Assembly (NCBI GenBank): GCA_035536455.1
Contig: DATLOC010000030.1
Location: 16,498 to 80,497 of the forward strand
Source of the DNA: DASUNQ01 sp035536455
GTDB lineage: Bacteria > Acidobacteriota > Thermoanaerobaculia > Multivoradales > UBA5704
DNA length: 64,000 bases
Reading direction: 5' to 3'
The notes under the pieces are model-generated. The model worked only from the letters and a program-made list of their open reading frames with translations, was not told where the DNA came from and did no database searches. Shown here one piece after another: positions 57,271 through 64,000 of the stretch (position 1 is the first letter of the stretch; every line of letters begins with the position of its first letter). The position numbers were made by a program, and so were the translations under genes.

Positions 57271-57279
57271 CCCACTACC
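57271..57279. repeat. IS1-like right-end motif
   Basis: CCCACTACC, the complement of the GGTAGTGGG that begins both ends of the transposon at 52751-56197. Inward bases differ from that element. It may mark the right end of the second, decayed element whose transposase remnant is at 56611; no left end or target duplication was found. Confidence 0.4.
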
Positions 57280-57326
57280 CTCAATTGGCGTCCTGATCAG
57301 GAGCCGTGGCGGTCTCAGCTCTGGCG

Positions 57327-57332
57327 TAGCAT
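57327..57332 (+). promoter_or_regulatory. -10-like box before the 57341 glycosyltransferase
   Basis: TAGCAT ends 8 nt before the GTG at 57341, with no ribosome-binding sequence between, again fitting a leaderless start. Confidence 0.35.
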
Positions 57333-57340
57333 CCCCGCCC

Positions 57341-58102
57341 GTGGCCGCCTACGACGTCGTCATCCCGGCGCGCGACGAGGCGGGGACGGTGGGGGAGGTA
57401 GTGCGGGCGGCGCGGGGGGCGGCGGGGGTGGGGACGGTGCTGGTGGTGGACGACGGCTCGGCGGACGGCACCGCCCAGGCGGCGCGCGATGCCGGAGCGA
57501 CGGTCGTCGCGGCCCGCCCGCCCGGCGCGCCGGCGGGCGACAAGGGGCGGGCGCTCGCCGCCGGGGTGGTGGCCTCGCGGGCCGACGTCCTGGTCTTCTT
57601 CGACGCCGACCTAACCGGCGCCCGGCCGGCGCACTTCGAGGCGCTCGCCGCGCCGGTCCTGGCCGGCGCCTGCGCGCTCTCCTGCGGCCTCCTCGACTAC
57701 GGGCGGCTGCGCAACCCGCTCTTCCTGCGGCTGCCGTCGATCACCGGCCTGCGCGCCCTGCCACGCGCCGTGTTCGAGGCGGTCGAGCCGGAGCGCCGCA
57801 ACGGCTTCCGCATCGAGATCATGCTCAATGAGGTCGTGGCCCGCCGTCGGCTGCCGGCGCGCATCCGCGTCCTGCGCGGGCTGACCCACCGCAGCAAGGT
57901 CGAGAAGGCCGGCTGGGCGCGCGGCGCGCGCGCCCACCTGGCGATGACCGCCGAGCTTCTCGGCTGCCTGCGCACCGTGCCGCTTTGGACCTACGGCGCG
58001 TACCTGCGCCGGCTCGAGGTCCTGCCGCCGGCCGGTCCCGGCGCGCCGCGCTCAGGGCCGTCGCGGTCGGCGGAAGGCGCCGTCGAGGCTCCAGATCCCT
58101 GA
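57341..58102 (+). CDS. Family 2 glycosyltransferase, DPM1-like
   Basis: 253 residues. DVVIPARDEAGTVGEVVRAAR, VLVVDDGSADGTAQAARDAG, GKGRAL-type GDKGRALAAGV, the acidic LVFFDADLTGARPAHFEAL, and the NGFRIEIMLNEVV region seen in dolichyl-phosphate-mannose-synthase-like and glucosyl-3-phosphoglycerate-like enzymes. There is no membrane anchor, so it is a soluble or peripheral enzyme. It overlaps convergent doxX by ~50 nt. Substrate unknown. Confidence 0.88.
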   Translation: MAAYDVVIPARDEAGTVGEVVRAARGAAGVGTVLVVDDGSADGTAQAARDAGATVVAARPPGAPAGDKGRALAAGVVASRADVLVFFDADLTGARPAHFEALAAPVLAGACALSCGLLDYGRLRNPLFLRLPSITGLRALPRAVFEAVEPERRNGFRIEIMLNEVVARRRLPARIRVLRGLTHRSKVEKAGWARGARAHLAMTAELLGCLRTVPLWTYGAYLRRLEVLPPAGPGAPRSGPSRSAEGAVEAPDP

Positions 58103-58447
58103 GCCGCGGGCGGCGATGTAGAGGAAGACGAAGCAGTAGAGCGCCGCCAGCTCCCCCTGGTTCTGGATCGGCAGGGCGCCGTTCGGCTGGTGCACCATGA
58201 AGTAGGCCACCGCCATCTCGCCGCTGGCGAGGAAGGCGGCAAGGCTGGTGAAGAGGCCGATCAGGACGAGGACGCCCAGGACCAGCTCGAGGACGCCGGC
58301 GATGAACGGCAGCGTCGGGCCGGGCGGCACCTTGTCGCCGCCCAGCGCGCCGAAGAGCTTCTGCGCGCCGTGGCAGGCGAAGAGGAACCCCGTCACGATC
58401 CGCAGCAAGGCATAGATCGGCTCCGTGTACCTTCCGAGGAAACCCAT
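58052..58447 (-). CDS. DoxX family membrane protein
   Basis: 131 residues, four membrane helices. IYALLRIVTGFLFACHGAQKLFGALGG is the family's N-terminal signature, followed by PFIAGVLELVLGVLVLIGLFTSLAAFLASGEMAVAYFMVHQPNGALPIQNQGELAALYCFVFLYIAARG (three helices in order). Family members are linked to redox or thiol stress and quinone metabolism. No partner gene is adjacent. Confidence 0.92.
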   Translation of the reverse strand: MGFLGRYTEPIYALLRIVTGFLFACHGAQKLFGALGGDKVPPGPTLPFIAGVLELVLGVLVLIGLFTSLAAFLASGEMAVAYFMVHQPNGALPIQNQGELAALYCFVFLYIAARGSGIWSLDGAFRRPRRP

Positions 58448-58504
58448 GGCCCCACCCTCCTTGCGGTCTTCCGGCCGGAGTCATCCGCCGGGCCTTCGTT
58501 CGCG

Positions 58505-58510
58505 TACTCT
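58505..58510 (+). promoter_or_regulatory. -10-like box before the DUF547 gene
   Basis: TACTCT ends 6 nt before the ATG at 58517, with no Shine-Dalgarno sequence between. It is one of the clearer leaderless-type boxes in the window. Confidence 0.4.
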
Positions 58511-58516
58511 ACGGGC

Positions 58517-59311
58517 ATGAGCCGCTGGAAGCACGCCGCCGCCGCCCTGATCGTCGCCGCGGGGGTGGTCCTCGCCCTGGCCGGTCCCGCTGCAGCCCGC
58601 GCGGCGGCCCCGGACTACTCGCCTTGGGCCGAGCTGCTGCAGAAGCACTACGACCCCGCCAAGGGGATGAACTACAAGGCGCTCAAGGCAGACAAGCCGG
58701 CCCTCGACCGCCTCCGCCGGGAGCTGGCGCAGGTGGACGTCGCCGCCCTCCCGCGCCCCGACCAGCTCGCCTACTGGATCAACCTGTACAACGTCTCGGT
58801 CGTCGGGATCGTCGTCGACAACTACCCCGTCGAGTCGATCCGCGACCTCTCGACCGACCCGATCATCCGGATCAACGTCTTCAAGAAGCCGTCGGTGGCG
58901 GTCAAGGGCGGCAAGATGTCGCTCAACGACATCGAGAACGACAAGGTCCGCGCCGGCTTCAAGGACCCGCGCATCCACTTCGCCATCAACTGCGCCGCCG
59001 AGAGCTGCCCGCCGATCCGTCCCGAGCCGTACGTCGGCGCGCGCGTCGACCAGCAGCTCGACGACCAGACGCGGAAGTTCCTCAACGGCCCCAAAGGCGT
59101 GCGCCTCGAGCAGGACGGCGACACCCTCGTCGTCCACACCACCAAGGTCATGGACTGGTTCGGCGACGACTTCGAGCAGTGGGGGGGCGGGCGGCGGGCC
59201 TTCCTCCAGAAGCACCTGGCGCCGGAGAAGAAGCGCCGCCTGGAGGCCGCCAAGAAGGTCGAGATCGAGTTCGACGACTACAGCTGGAAGCTCAACGACG
59301 CCTCCCGCTAG
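58517..59311 (+). CDS. Exported DUF547 protein
   Basis: 264 residues from the ATG at 58517. Signal peptide (AAAALIVAAGVVLALAGPAAARA). DUF547 domain: YKALKADKPALDRLRREL, LAYWINLYNVSVVGIVVDNYP, IHFAINCAAESCPPIRPEPY, with the conserved Cys pair and Asn/His positions of this papain-like-fold family. Family function is unsettled. The last bases overlap a TAGACT that could serve as the -10 box for the radical SAM gene. Confidence 0.92.
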   Translation: MSRWKHAAAALIVAAGVVLALAGPAAARAAAPDYSPWAELLQKHYDPAKGMNYKALKADKPALDRLRRELAQVDVAALPRPDQLAYWINLYNVSVVGIVVDNYPVESIRDLSTDPIIRINVFKKPSVAVKGGKMSLNDIENDKVRAGFKDPRIHFAINCAAESCPPIRPEPYVGARVDQQLDDQTRKFLNGPKGVRLEQDGDTLVVHTTKVMDWFGDDFEQWGGGRRAFLQKHLAPEKKRRLEAAKKVEIEFDDYSWKLNDASR

Positions 59312-59344
59312 ACTGCGCCCGGAGTTTGCATCGGGAGGGGCCGT

Positions 59345-60742
59345 ATGGCGCTCGGCGCGCTGCGCAAGGCCTGGCAGCTCTTCCGCGACCCGGTGACGCC
59401 GGAGAAGCGGCGGCTCCTAGCCGAGCGCTGGGAGCGGCTCGACCCCGCCCTCCGCCTCCCCGGCCAGGGTCTCGGCCAGAAGGCCACGGGATGCGGCGCC
59501 ACGGTCGGCATCCAGCCGCGCTGCGACTTCGCCTGCACCGGCTGCTACCTGGGCCACGAGGCGAACCACGTCCCGGCGCTCCCCACCGCCGCGATCCTCG
59601 CCCAGCTCGACGCGTTGCGCCGCTGGCTCGGCCCCAAGAGCAACGTCCAGATCACCGACGGCGAGGTGACGCTGCGCCCGGTCGAGGAGCTGGTCGAGAT
59701 CCTCGCCTACGCGCGCTCGATCGGCGTTGTGCCGATGGTGATGACTCACGGCGACACCTTCCGCCGCCGCCCGGGCCTCCTCGAGCGGCTGATGATCGAC
59801 GGCGGTCTCACCGAGGTGTCGATCCACGTCGATATCACCCAGCGCGGGCGGGACGGCTACCACGCGCCGAGTTCGGAGCTGGAGCTGATGCCGCTGCGCG
59901 ACGAGCTCGCGGCCATGGTGCGCGCGGCCCGGCGGCACACTGGCCGGCCGCTGCGCGCCGCGACGACCTTGACGATCAGCCGCCAGAACCTGCCGCAGGT
60001 AGCGGACGTGGTGCGCTGGACGATCCGCAACCGCGACGCCTTCGGCCTCATCAGCTTCCAGCCGCTGGCGCAGGTGGGGCGGACGCGGAAGGGCCTGCAG
60101 GGGGTAAGCGCCGAGGAGCTGTGGGCAGAGGTGGGCAAGGCGACCGCCGAGCACGGGGCGCCGCTCGCCGGCGCCGGGCCGATGCACTTCGGCCACCCCG
60201 AGTGCACGCGCTTCGTCCCCTTCCTCGCTCTCGAGCGGCGGGGCGAGGCGCCGCGCCTCTTGCAGTTCATCCGCGACACGCCGGACGATGTGGCGCTGAT
60301 GGAAGAGTTCTTCGCCCGCGGCATCGGCGGCATCGCCTTCCGCGACGACCGGCCGCTCGAGCTGCTGGGGCGCGGCGCCGGCGTCGTCCTCAACGACCCG
60401 CGCTGGCTCCTTGGGCGCGGCCGCCGCTGGCTGGACGCCCGCCTGCGCGCCGAGACCGGCACGAGCGTCTGGCGGCTCGCCGCCGACGCCCTCGCCGGCC
60501 GCGTGCGGGTGGACGGCGTCACCCTGACCAGCCACCACTTCATGAGCCCGGCGGAGCTGGCGACCGAGGTCGGCCGAGCGCGCCTCGAGGCCTGCGTCTT
60601 CCGCCTCCCCTACCGCGGCGAGATGGTGCCGATGTGCCGAATGAACGCCGACGGCGTGCGCGAAGCCTTCTACGCCGAGATCATGGCCGGCGGGGCGCCG
60701 CGCGCGGCGGCCGGCTCGCCGGCGCTGCCAGTTGTCCACTAG
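59345..60742 (+). CDS. Radical SAM protein
   Basis: 465 residues. The 4Fe-4S site is CDFACTGC (Cys ~60, 64, 67) in GIQPRCDFACTGCYLGHEAN. The (beta/alpha) core continues with SNVQITDGEVTLRPVEELVEIL, which resembles the GGE motif, and IGVVPMVMTHGDTF. The ~150-residue C-terminal domain has no second Cys cluster, so it does not look like a SPASM protein; isolated Cys lie in HPECTRF, EACVF and PMCRMN. GGGAGGGG lies 5 nt upstream of the ATG. The reaction is unknown. Confidence 0.9.
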   Translation: MALGALRKAWQLFRDPVTPEKRRLLAERWERLDPALRLPGQGLGQKATGCGATVGIQPRCDFACTGCYLGHEANHVPALPTAAILAQLDALRRWLGPKSNVQITDGEVTLRPVEELVEILAYARSIGVVPMVMTHGDTFRRRPGLLERLMIDGGLTEVSIHVDITQRGRDGYHAPSSELELMPLRDELAAMVRAARRHTGRPLRAATTLTISRQNLPQVADVVRWTIRNRDAFGLISFQPLAQVGRTRKGLQGVSAEELWAEVGKATAEHGAPLAGAGPMHFGHPECTRFVPFLALERRGEAPRLLQFIRDTPDDVALMEEFFARGIGGIAFRDDRPLELLGRGAGVVLNDPRWLLGRGRRWLDARLRAETGTSVWRLAADALAGRVRVDGVTLTSHHFMSPAELATEVGRARLEACVFRLPYRGEMVPMCRMNADGVREAFYAEIMAGGAPRAAAGSPALPVVH

Positions 60743-60761
60743 GCGCGAAGGCTTTCGCGCC
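60742..60761. terminator. Hairpin fused to a stop codon, copy 2
   Basis: GGCGCGAA-GGCT-TTCGCGCC, identical to 17454-17473 and again starting on the last G of a TAG stop between convergent genes. Confidence 0.65.
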
Positions 60762-60770
60762 GGGCTCCAA

Positions 60771-61622
60771 TCAATCGCCGAGCGCGTTGACCAGCTCGAC
60801 CGTGCGGCGCCAGATCGCGCCGCCGTCGCAGTCGCGCACCAGGGTCACCCGCCTCTCGCCCGCCCCCCACTCGATCCACAGGCGCTCGCGCAGGCGCGCC
60901 GGCACGACGACGCGCTCGACCGTCTCCGGCGCGAAGAGGCAGGCCGCGGCGACGAGGTCGTAGGCCGGGAAGGTGGAGGACGCGTGCCGGAGGCCCGCGC
61001 GCCGGAGCCAGCGCCGGGAGTCGCGGCGCAGCGCCTCGCCTAGGGCGCCGCGCAGCTCGCGCAGCTCGGCCGCTCCCACGCGCACCCGCCGCGCCACGTC
61101 GAGGGGCACGATGGTGAGCGGCAGCGCGGACTCCCAGACGGCGCGGGTCGCCGGCGGGTCCACGGTCAGGTTGAACTCGTGCGGCCAGTAGGGAGGCCAG
61201 CGGCCGCGCGAATGGAGGCTGCCGCCGACGACGAGCACCTCGGCGACGTCGAGCGCCCGCCCATGCCGCGCCGCCTCGGCGAGCGCGGCGGCGACGTTGG
61301 TGAGCGGCCCCAGGGCGGCGACGGTGAGCGGCCCGGCGCCCGCGTCCTCCGGCCACCAGAGCCAGGACGCGCGGTCCACCCGCTCCGCGCCGGCCGCGAG
61401 CTCCCGGGCCGCGGCGCCGCGCAGGTAGGGTCCGGCGTAGCCGCAGAGCGCGCCGAGCCGGCGGTTGTTCTCGTCGGCGCGGGCCTCCGAGGTGTTGCCG
61501 CCGACGCTCGCGAGCGCCGCGACCGGGAGGCCGCCAGCGAGGAGCGGCGCCACCGCCAGCGCGTCGTCCACGTCGCCGCGCGGGGAGCCGAGCGCGTTGT
61601 CCGTGTCGACAAGGATGCGCAC
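60771..61622 (-). CDS. Inosine/uridine-preferring nucleoside hydrolase family protein
   Basis: 283 residues. The calcium-site signature is ILVDTDNALGSPRGDVDDALA, with extra residues inserted relative to the usual DxDxxxDD. Downstream come VGGNTSEARADENNRR, LTVAALGPLTNVAAALAE, VVGGSLHSRG, and EFNLTVDPPATRAVW with the late Asp. Hydrolyses the N-glycosidic bond of nucleosides in purine/pyrimidine salvage; substrate preference cannot be read. The lengthened metal loop is unusual. Confidence 0.87.
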   Translation of the reverse strand: MRILVDTDNALGSPRGDVDDALAVAPLLAGGLPVAALASVGGNTSEARADENNRRLGALCGYAGPYLRGAAARELAAGAERVDRASWLWWPEDAGAGPLTVAALGPLTNVAAALAEAARHGRALDVAEVLVVGGSLHSRGRWPPYWPHEFNLTVDPPATRAVWESALPLTIVPLDVARRVRVGAAELRELRGALGEALRRDSRRWLRRAGLRHASSTFPAYDLVAAACLFAPETVERVVVPARLRERLWIEWGAGERRVTLVRDCDGGAIWRRTVELVNALGD

Positions 61623-61641
61623 CGGGCGGGAAACTACACGA

Positions 61642-62316
61642 GTGGACGCCTCGCTCCCACCGCCGCGCCTCCTCCTGCGGCGCGCGCCCGACGGTTTCCG
61701 GCCGGCGGCGCCGCTCGCGGCGCTTCCCTGGCAGGAGTTACCGGTTTCTGCCTCGCTGACGCGTAGCGAAGACGGCGCCGCGCCGGAGCAGGCGACGCAG
61801 GTCTGCGCCTGCTGGGACGACGAAGCGCTCTACGTCCGCTGGGAGTGCGCCGACCGCGACGCCTGGGGCATCTTCATCGAGCGCGACGCCCCGCTCTACC
61901 AGGAGGAGGTCGTGGAGCTGTTCCTCGCGCCCGGCGAGGCCGACCCGCGGCGCTACGCGGAGTTCGAGGTCGCCCCAACCGGCGTCCTCTTCGACGCTCT
62001 CATTGCAAACCCGGAAGGCAAGCGCGCAGGCATCGCAGCGGACACCGCCTGGGACTGCCCCGGTCTGGTGTGGGAGGCAGGGAAGCTGGCAGGAGATCAG
62101 AACTGGTGGGCCGCCCTCGCTGTCCCCTGGCTAAGCGTCCTCGCCGCGCTCGGCCATCCGCCCGGCGAGCCGCCGCCGCTCTGGCGCGCCAACTTCTACC
62201 GCATCGAGCGCCCGCGCGGCGGCGCGCCCGAGTACACCGCCTGGTCCCCCACCCTCGCCACCCCGCCCGACTTCCACCGCCCCGCCCGCTTCGGAACTCT
62301 CCTACTCAGGGGTTGA
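61642..62316 (+). CDS. CBM9-like carbohydrate-binding protein
   Basis: 224 residues from the GTG at 61642. A beta-sandwich with TQVCACWDDEALYVRWECADRDAW, then YQEEVVELFLAPGEADPRRYAEFEVAPTGVLFDA, WWAALAVPWLSVLAALG, and LWRANFYRIERPRGGAPEYTAWSPT in the order of family 9 carbohydrate-binding modules. There is no signal peptide and no catalytic domain. It is divergent from the nucleoside hydrolase gene and overlaps the convergent aquaporin gene by 11 nt. Confidence 0.85.
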   Translation: MDASLPPPRLLLRRAPDGFRPAAPLAALPWQELPVSASLTRSEDGAAPEQATQVCACWDDEALYVRWECADRDAWGIFIERDAPLYQEEVVELFLAPGEADPRRYAEFEVAPTGVLFDALIANPEGKRAGIAADTAWDCPGLVWEAGKLAGDQNWWAALAVPWLSVLAALGHPPGEPPPLWRANFYRIERPRGGAPEYTAWSPTLATPPDFHRPARFGTLLLRG

Positions 62317-62992
62317 CTTTCTCCTCCGCCAGCAGCCCGCGGCAGAGGAGCGCCGCGAGCGCCGCACCGAGCGCCGGGCCGACGAAGTAGACCCAGAGGT
62401 CGGTGAAGTCGCCGGTGGCGATCGCGGGGCCGAGGCTGCGGGCCGGGTTCAGGCTGGCGCCGGTGAGCGGGCCGCCCATCAGGATCGCGAAGACCAGGGT
62501 GAAGCCGACGGCGAGGCCGTCGAGCGGCGTCGCCTTGCCGCTGATCCCGGCGTTCATGATCGTGTTGACCAGGAAGAAGGTGAGGATGGCCTCGAGCGCG
62601 ACGCCGGCGGCCGGGGTGATGGTGATCGTCGTCGTCCCGACCACCAGCCCCTGCGCCAGCCGGGTCGCCCCCAGGCCGGTCTCGTTGCCGCCGAGGAGCC
62701 AGCAGAGGGCGAGCGCGCCGGCGATCCCGCCGGCGAGCTGCACCGCCATGTAGCCGAGCGCCCGCGCAGGCGCGATCTTGCCGGCCAGCCACACCCCGAG
62801 CGTCACCGCCGGGTTCAAGTGCGTGCCCGAGATGTGGCCGTAGGCGTAGGCGAAGGCGACGATGACGAGCCCGTGGGCGAGCGCCACCCCGACGAGCCCG
62901 CCGATCCCCAGGGCGCCGGCGCCGGCGCCGATCAGGATCAGGGCGAAGGTGCCGATGAACTCGGCGACGAGCGCGGTCCCCAGCTTGCTCAT
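62306..62992 (-). CDS. Aquaporin/glycerol facilitator (MIP family)
   Basis: 228 residues, six membrane helices. Both selectivity loops carry the NPA motif: GTHLNPAVTLG (first half) and GASLNPARSLGPA (second half). The residues around the second loop (Arg directly after NPA) are canonical. The Thr/Ile-rich TTTITITPAAG stretch precedes helix four. Water versus glycerol preference is not decidable by eye. Likely located in the inner membrane. Confidence 0.95.
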   Translation of the reverse strand: MSKLGTALVAEFIGTFALILIGAGAGALGIGGLVGVALAHGLVIVAFAYAYGHISGTHLNPAVTLGVWLAGKIAPARALGYMAVQLAGGIAGALALCWLLGGNETGLGATRLAQGLVVGTTTITITPAAGVALEAILTFFLVNTIMNAGISGKATPLDGLAVGFTLVFAILMGGPLTGASLNPARSLGPAIATGDFTDLWVYFVGPALGAALAALLCRGLLAEEKVNP

Positions 62993-63005
62993 GTCGTCCT
63001 CCCTC

Positions 63006-63638
63006 TTACTGCTTCTTGATGATCACCGAGACGCGGCGGTTCTTCTGCCGCCCGGCGTCGTCGTCGTTCGAGGCCGCCGGCTTGCTCTCCCCCCAGCCGC
63101 GCGTCGTCAGCCGCCCGGCGTCCAGCCCCTCGCGCTCGACGAGCCAGGTCTTGACCGCCGCCGCCCGCCGCTCGGAGAGGCGCTGGTTGTAGGCGTCGTC
63201 CCCCTTGGCGTCGGTGTGCCCTTCGAGCCGCGCCGTGCCGTTGGGGAAGCCGCGCAGCACGGTGGCGAGCTGCCCCAGGGCGCCGGCGGCGTCGGCGCGG
63301 ATCTCGGCCTTGTCGAAGTCGAAGAGCACGTCGGCGGGCAGCTCGACGCGCACCACGAGCGCGGTCTCCTGGGCGCCGAGGTCGCGCTTGGCGGCCTCGA
63401 GCTCCTGCACCGACGCGACGAGCCCCGTGCCGCCGCCGCCGATGCCGAGAGTCAGGCCGGGGATGGCCAGCACCGAGGCGCGCAGGCCGACGGCGCCGCG
63501 AGCCGGGCCGAGGCGCGCCACCGCCGCCTCCGCGGCGGCGACCGTGGCCGGGTCCCACGGGTCGAGGTAGGCCGGCTGGGCGGCCGCGGGCGCGCTCCCG
63601 GCGGCGGCGATCAGCAGGAGGGCGGCGAGCCTCCGCAC
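63006..63638 (-). CDS. OmpA-family outer-membrane protein
   Basis: 210 residues. Signal peptide (LAALLLIAAAGSAPAAAQ), a helical/coiled middle region (VASVQELEAAKRDLGAQETALVVRV), and a C-terminal OmpA peptidoglycan-binding domain: VLFDFDKAEIRADAAGALG, RLEGHTDAKGDDAYNQRLSERRAAAVKTWL, RLTTRGWGESKPAASN, and KNRRVSVIIKK. No transmembrane barrel is present, so it is a periplasmic linker to peptidoglycan. It follows the next gene on the same strand by 1 bp. Confidence 0.93.
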   Translation of the reverse strand: MRRLAALLLIAAAGSAPAAAQPAYLDPWDPATVAAAEAAVARLGPARGAVGLRASVLAIPGLTLGIGGGGTGLVASVQELEAAKRDLGAQETALVVRVELPADVLFDFDKAEIRADAAGALGQLATVLRGFPNGTARLEGHTDAKGDDAYNQRLSERRAAAVKTWLVEREGLDAGRLTTRGWGESKPAASNDDDAGRQKNRRVSVIIKKQ

Positions 63639-63639
63639 G

Positions 63640-64000
63640 TCAGCCGTCCTGGATCGCGAGGTCCTCGAACGGCGGCGTGTTGGGCAGCTGCAGGGTGATC
63701 GCCCGCACCTCCGTTGGCGGTGCGGGGAACTTGATCCAGATCGTCTGCTGCTCGGTCGGCTCCATGCTCTGGTACCAGCGGTCGGCCCAACCGCTGCGGA
63801 GCGAGGCGATGTACGTGCCCTTCTCGTCGCGCAGCACCTCGTACTTGCGCGCGTTGGGCGCGTCCATCAGGTACACCTCCTCGAACTTCACCTCGGGTTG
63901 CGAGTTCGCCCCGGAGGTGTTGCGGAAGCGCACCTTCGCCGTCAGGGTGTTGCCGCGCCGCCGGAACTCGGTGACCTCGGCGACGACGCCGGACCAGTTG
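63640..64000 (-). CDS. Unknown protein, C-terminal part (start outside window)
   Basis: About 120 residues to the window edge. The frame is open from the edge (NWSGVVAEVTEFRRRGNTLTAKVRFRNTSG), so the first apparent start at 63933 is internal. It reads as a beta-sandwich: KYEVLRDEKGTYIASLRS, QQTIWIKFPAPPTEVRAITLQLP, PPFEDLAIQDG. This pattern resembles DUF4352-like ligand-binding domains. It ends 1 bp before the OmpA-family gene, so the two form an operon. Confidence 0.6.
   Translation of the reverse strand, partial: NWSGVVAEVTEFRRRGNTLTAKVRFRNTSGANSQPEVKFEEVYLMDAPNARKYEVLRDEKGTYIASLRSGWADRWYQSMEPTEQQTIWIKFPAPPTEVRAITLQLPNTPPFEDLAIQDG

Overview
The window is a GC-rich bacterial chromosome segment. 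The surface proteins (an OmpA-type protein, a surface-antigen beta-barrel, a TonB-dependent receptor remnant, lipoproteins) point to an outer-membrane-bearing organism. GC-rich coding DNA, DUF1572/DinB proteins, a DUF4331 protein, and PD40/surface-antigen fusions make Acidobacteriota (Thermoanaerobaculia-like) my best guess. That is an inference, not something the sequence proves.

Layout. 0-0.3 kb: start of serS, leaving the window. 0.35-9.5 kb: envelope glycan cluster with two membrane proteins, three family 2 and one DUF1972/family 4 glycosyltransferases, and a polyprenyl-phosphate sugar phosphotransferase. 9.5-14.6 kb: a minus-strand run gnd-zwf-pgl (oxidative pentose phosphate), DinB-like, small protein, hemF. 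14.6-15.3 kb: VapBC. 15.3-21.5 kb: purF, then MBL-purS-purQ-purL. 21.6-22.7 kb: an HTH gene followed by a 21-bp-phased repeat array. 23.2-35.9 kb: an accessory island of visibly lower GC. 36-43 kb: Fic remnants, DUF1203, a nucleotidyltransferase pair, an ABC-2 exporter, an ArsR/SRPBCC pair, and DUF4331. 43-51.8 kb: phosphodiesterase, envelope proteins, dprA, topA. 51.8-57.3 kb: a second accessory region. 57.3-64 kb: glycosyltransferase, DoxX, DUF547, radical SAM, nucleoside hydrolase, CBM9-like, aquaporin, OmpA.

The main discovery candidate is the 23.2-35.9 kb island. Eight same-strand genes are joined by overlaps or very short gaps: a GRDP-like protein with a Cys-containing tail, methyltransferase, 2OG-Fe(II) oxygenase, a giant UvrA-like ATPase with a third zinc module, methyltransferase, RdrA-type ATPase, RdrB-type adenosine deaminase, and a second 2OG-Fe(II) oxygenase. 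RdrA-RdrB is the RADAR anti-phage pair. Here it is translationally coupled to what looks like a modification or biosynthesis pathway.

The second candidate is a 3.4-kb IS1-type transposon (52751-56197). It has 19-bp terminal inverted repeats, an 8-bp target duplication, and cargo that includes a PIN-like toxin-antitoxin pair. It inserted into a 21-bp-phased repeat array and split it in two. A related array lies at 22.08-22.63 kb. The unit length equals two DNA helical turns and also seven codons. Recurrent TANNNT boxes 6-8 nt upstream of start codons suggest that many genes here are leaderless.
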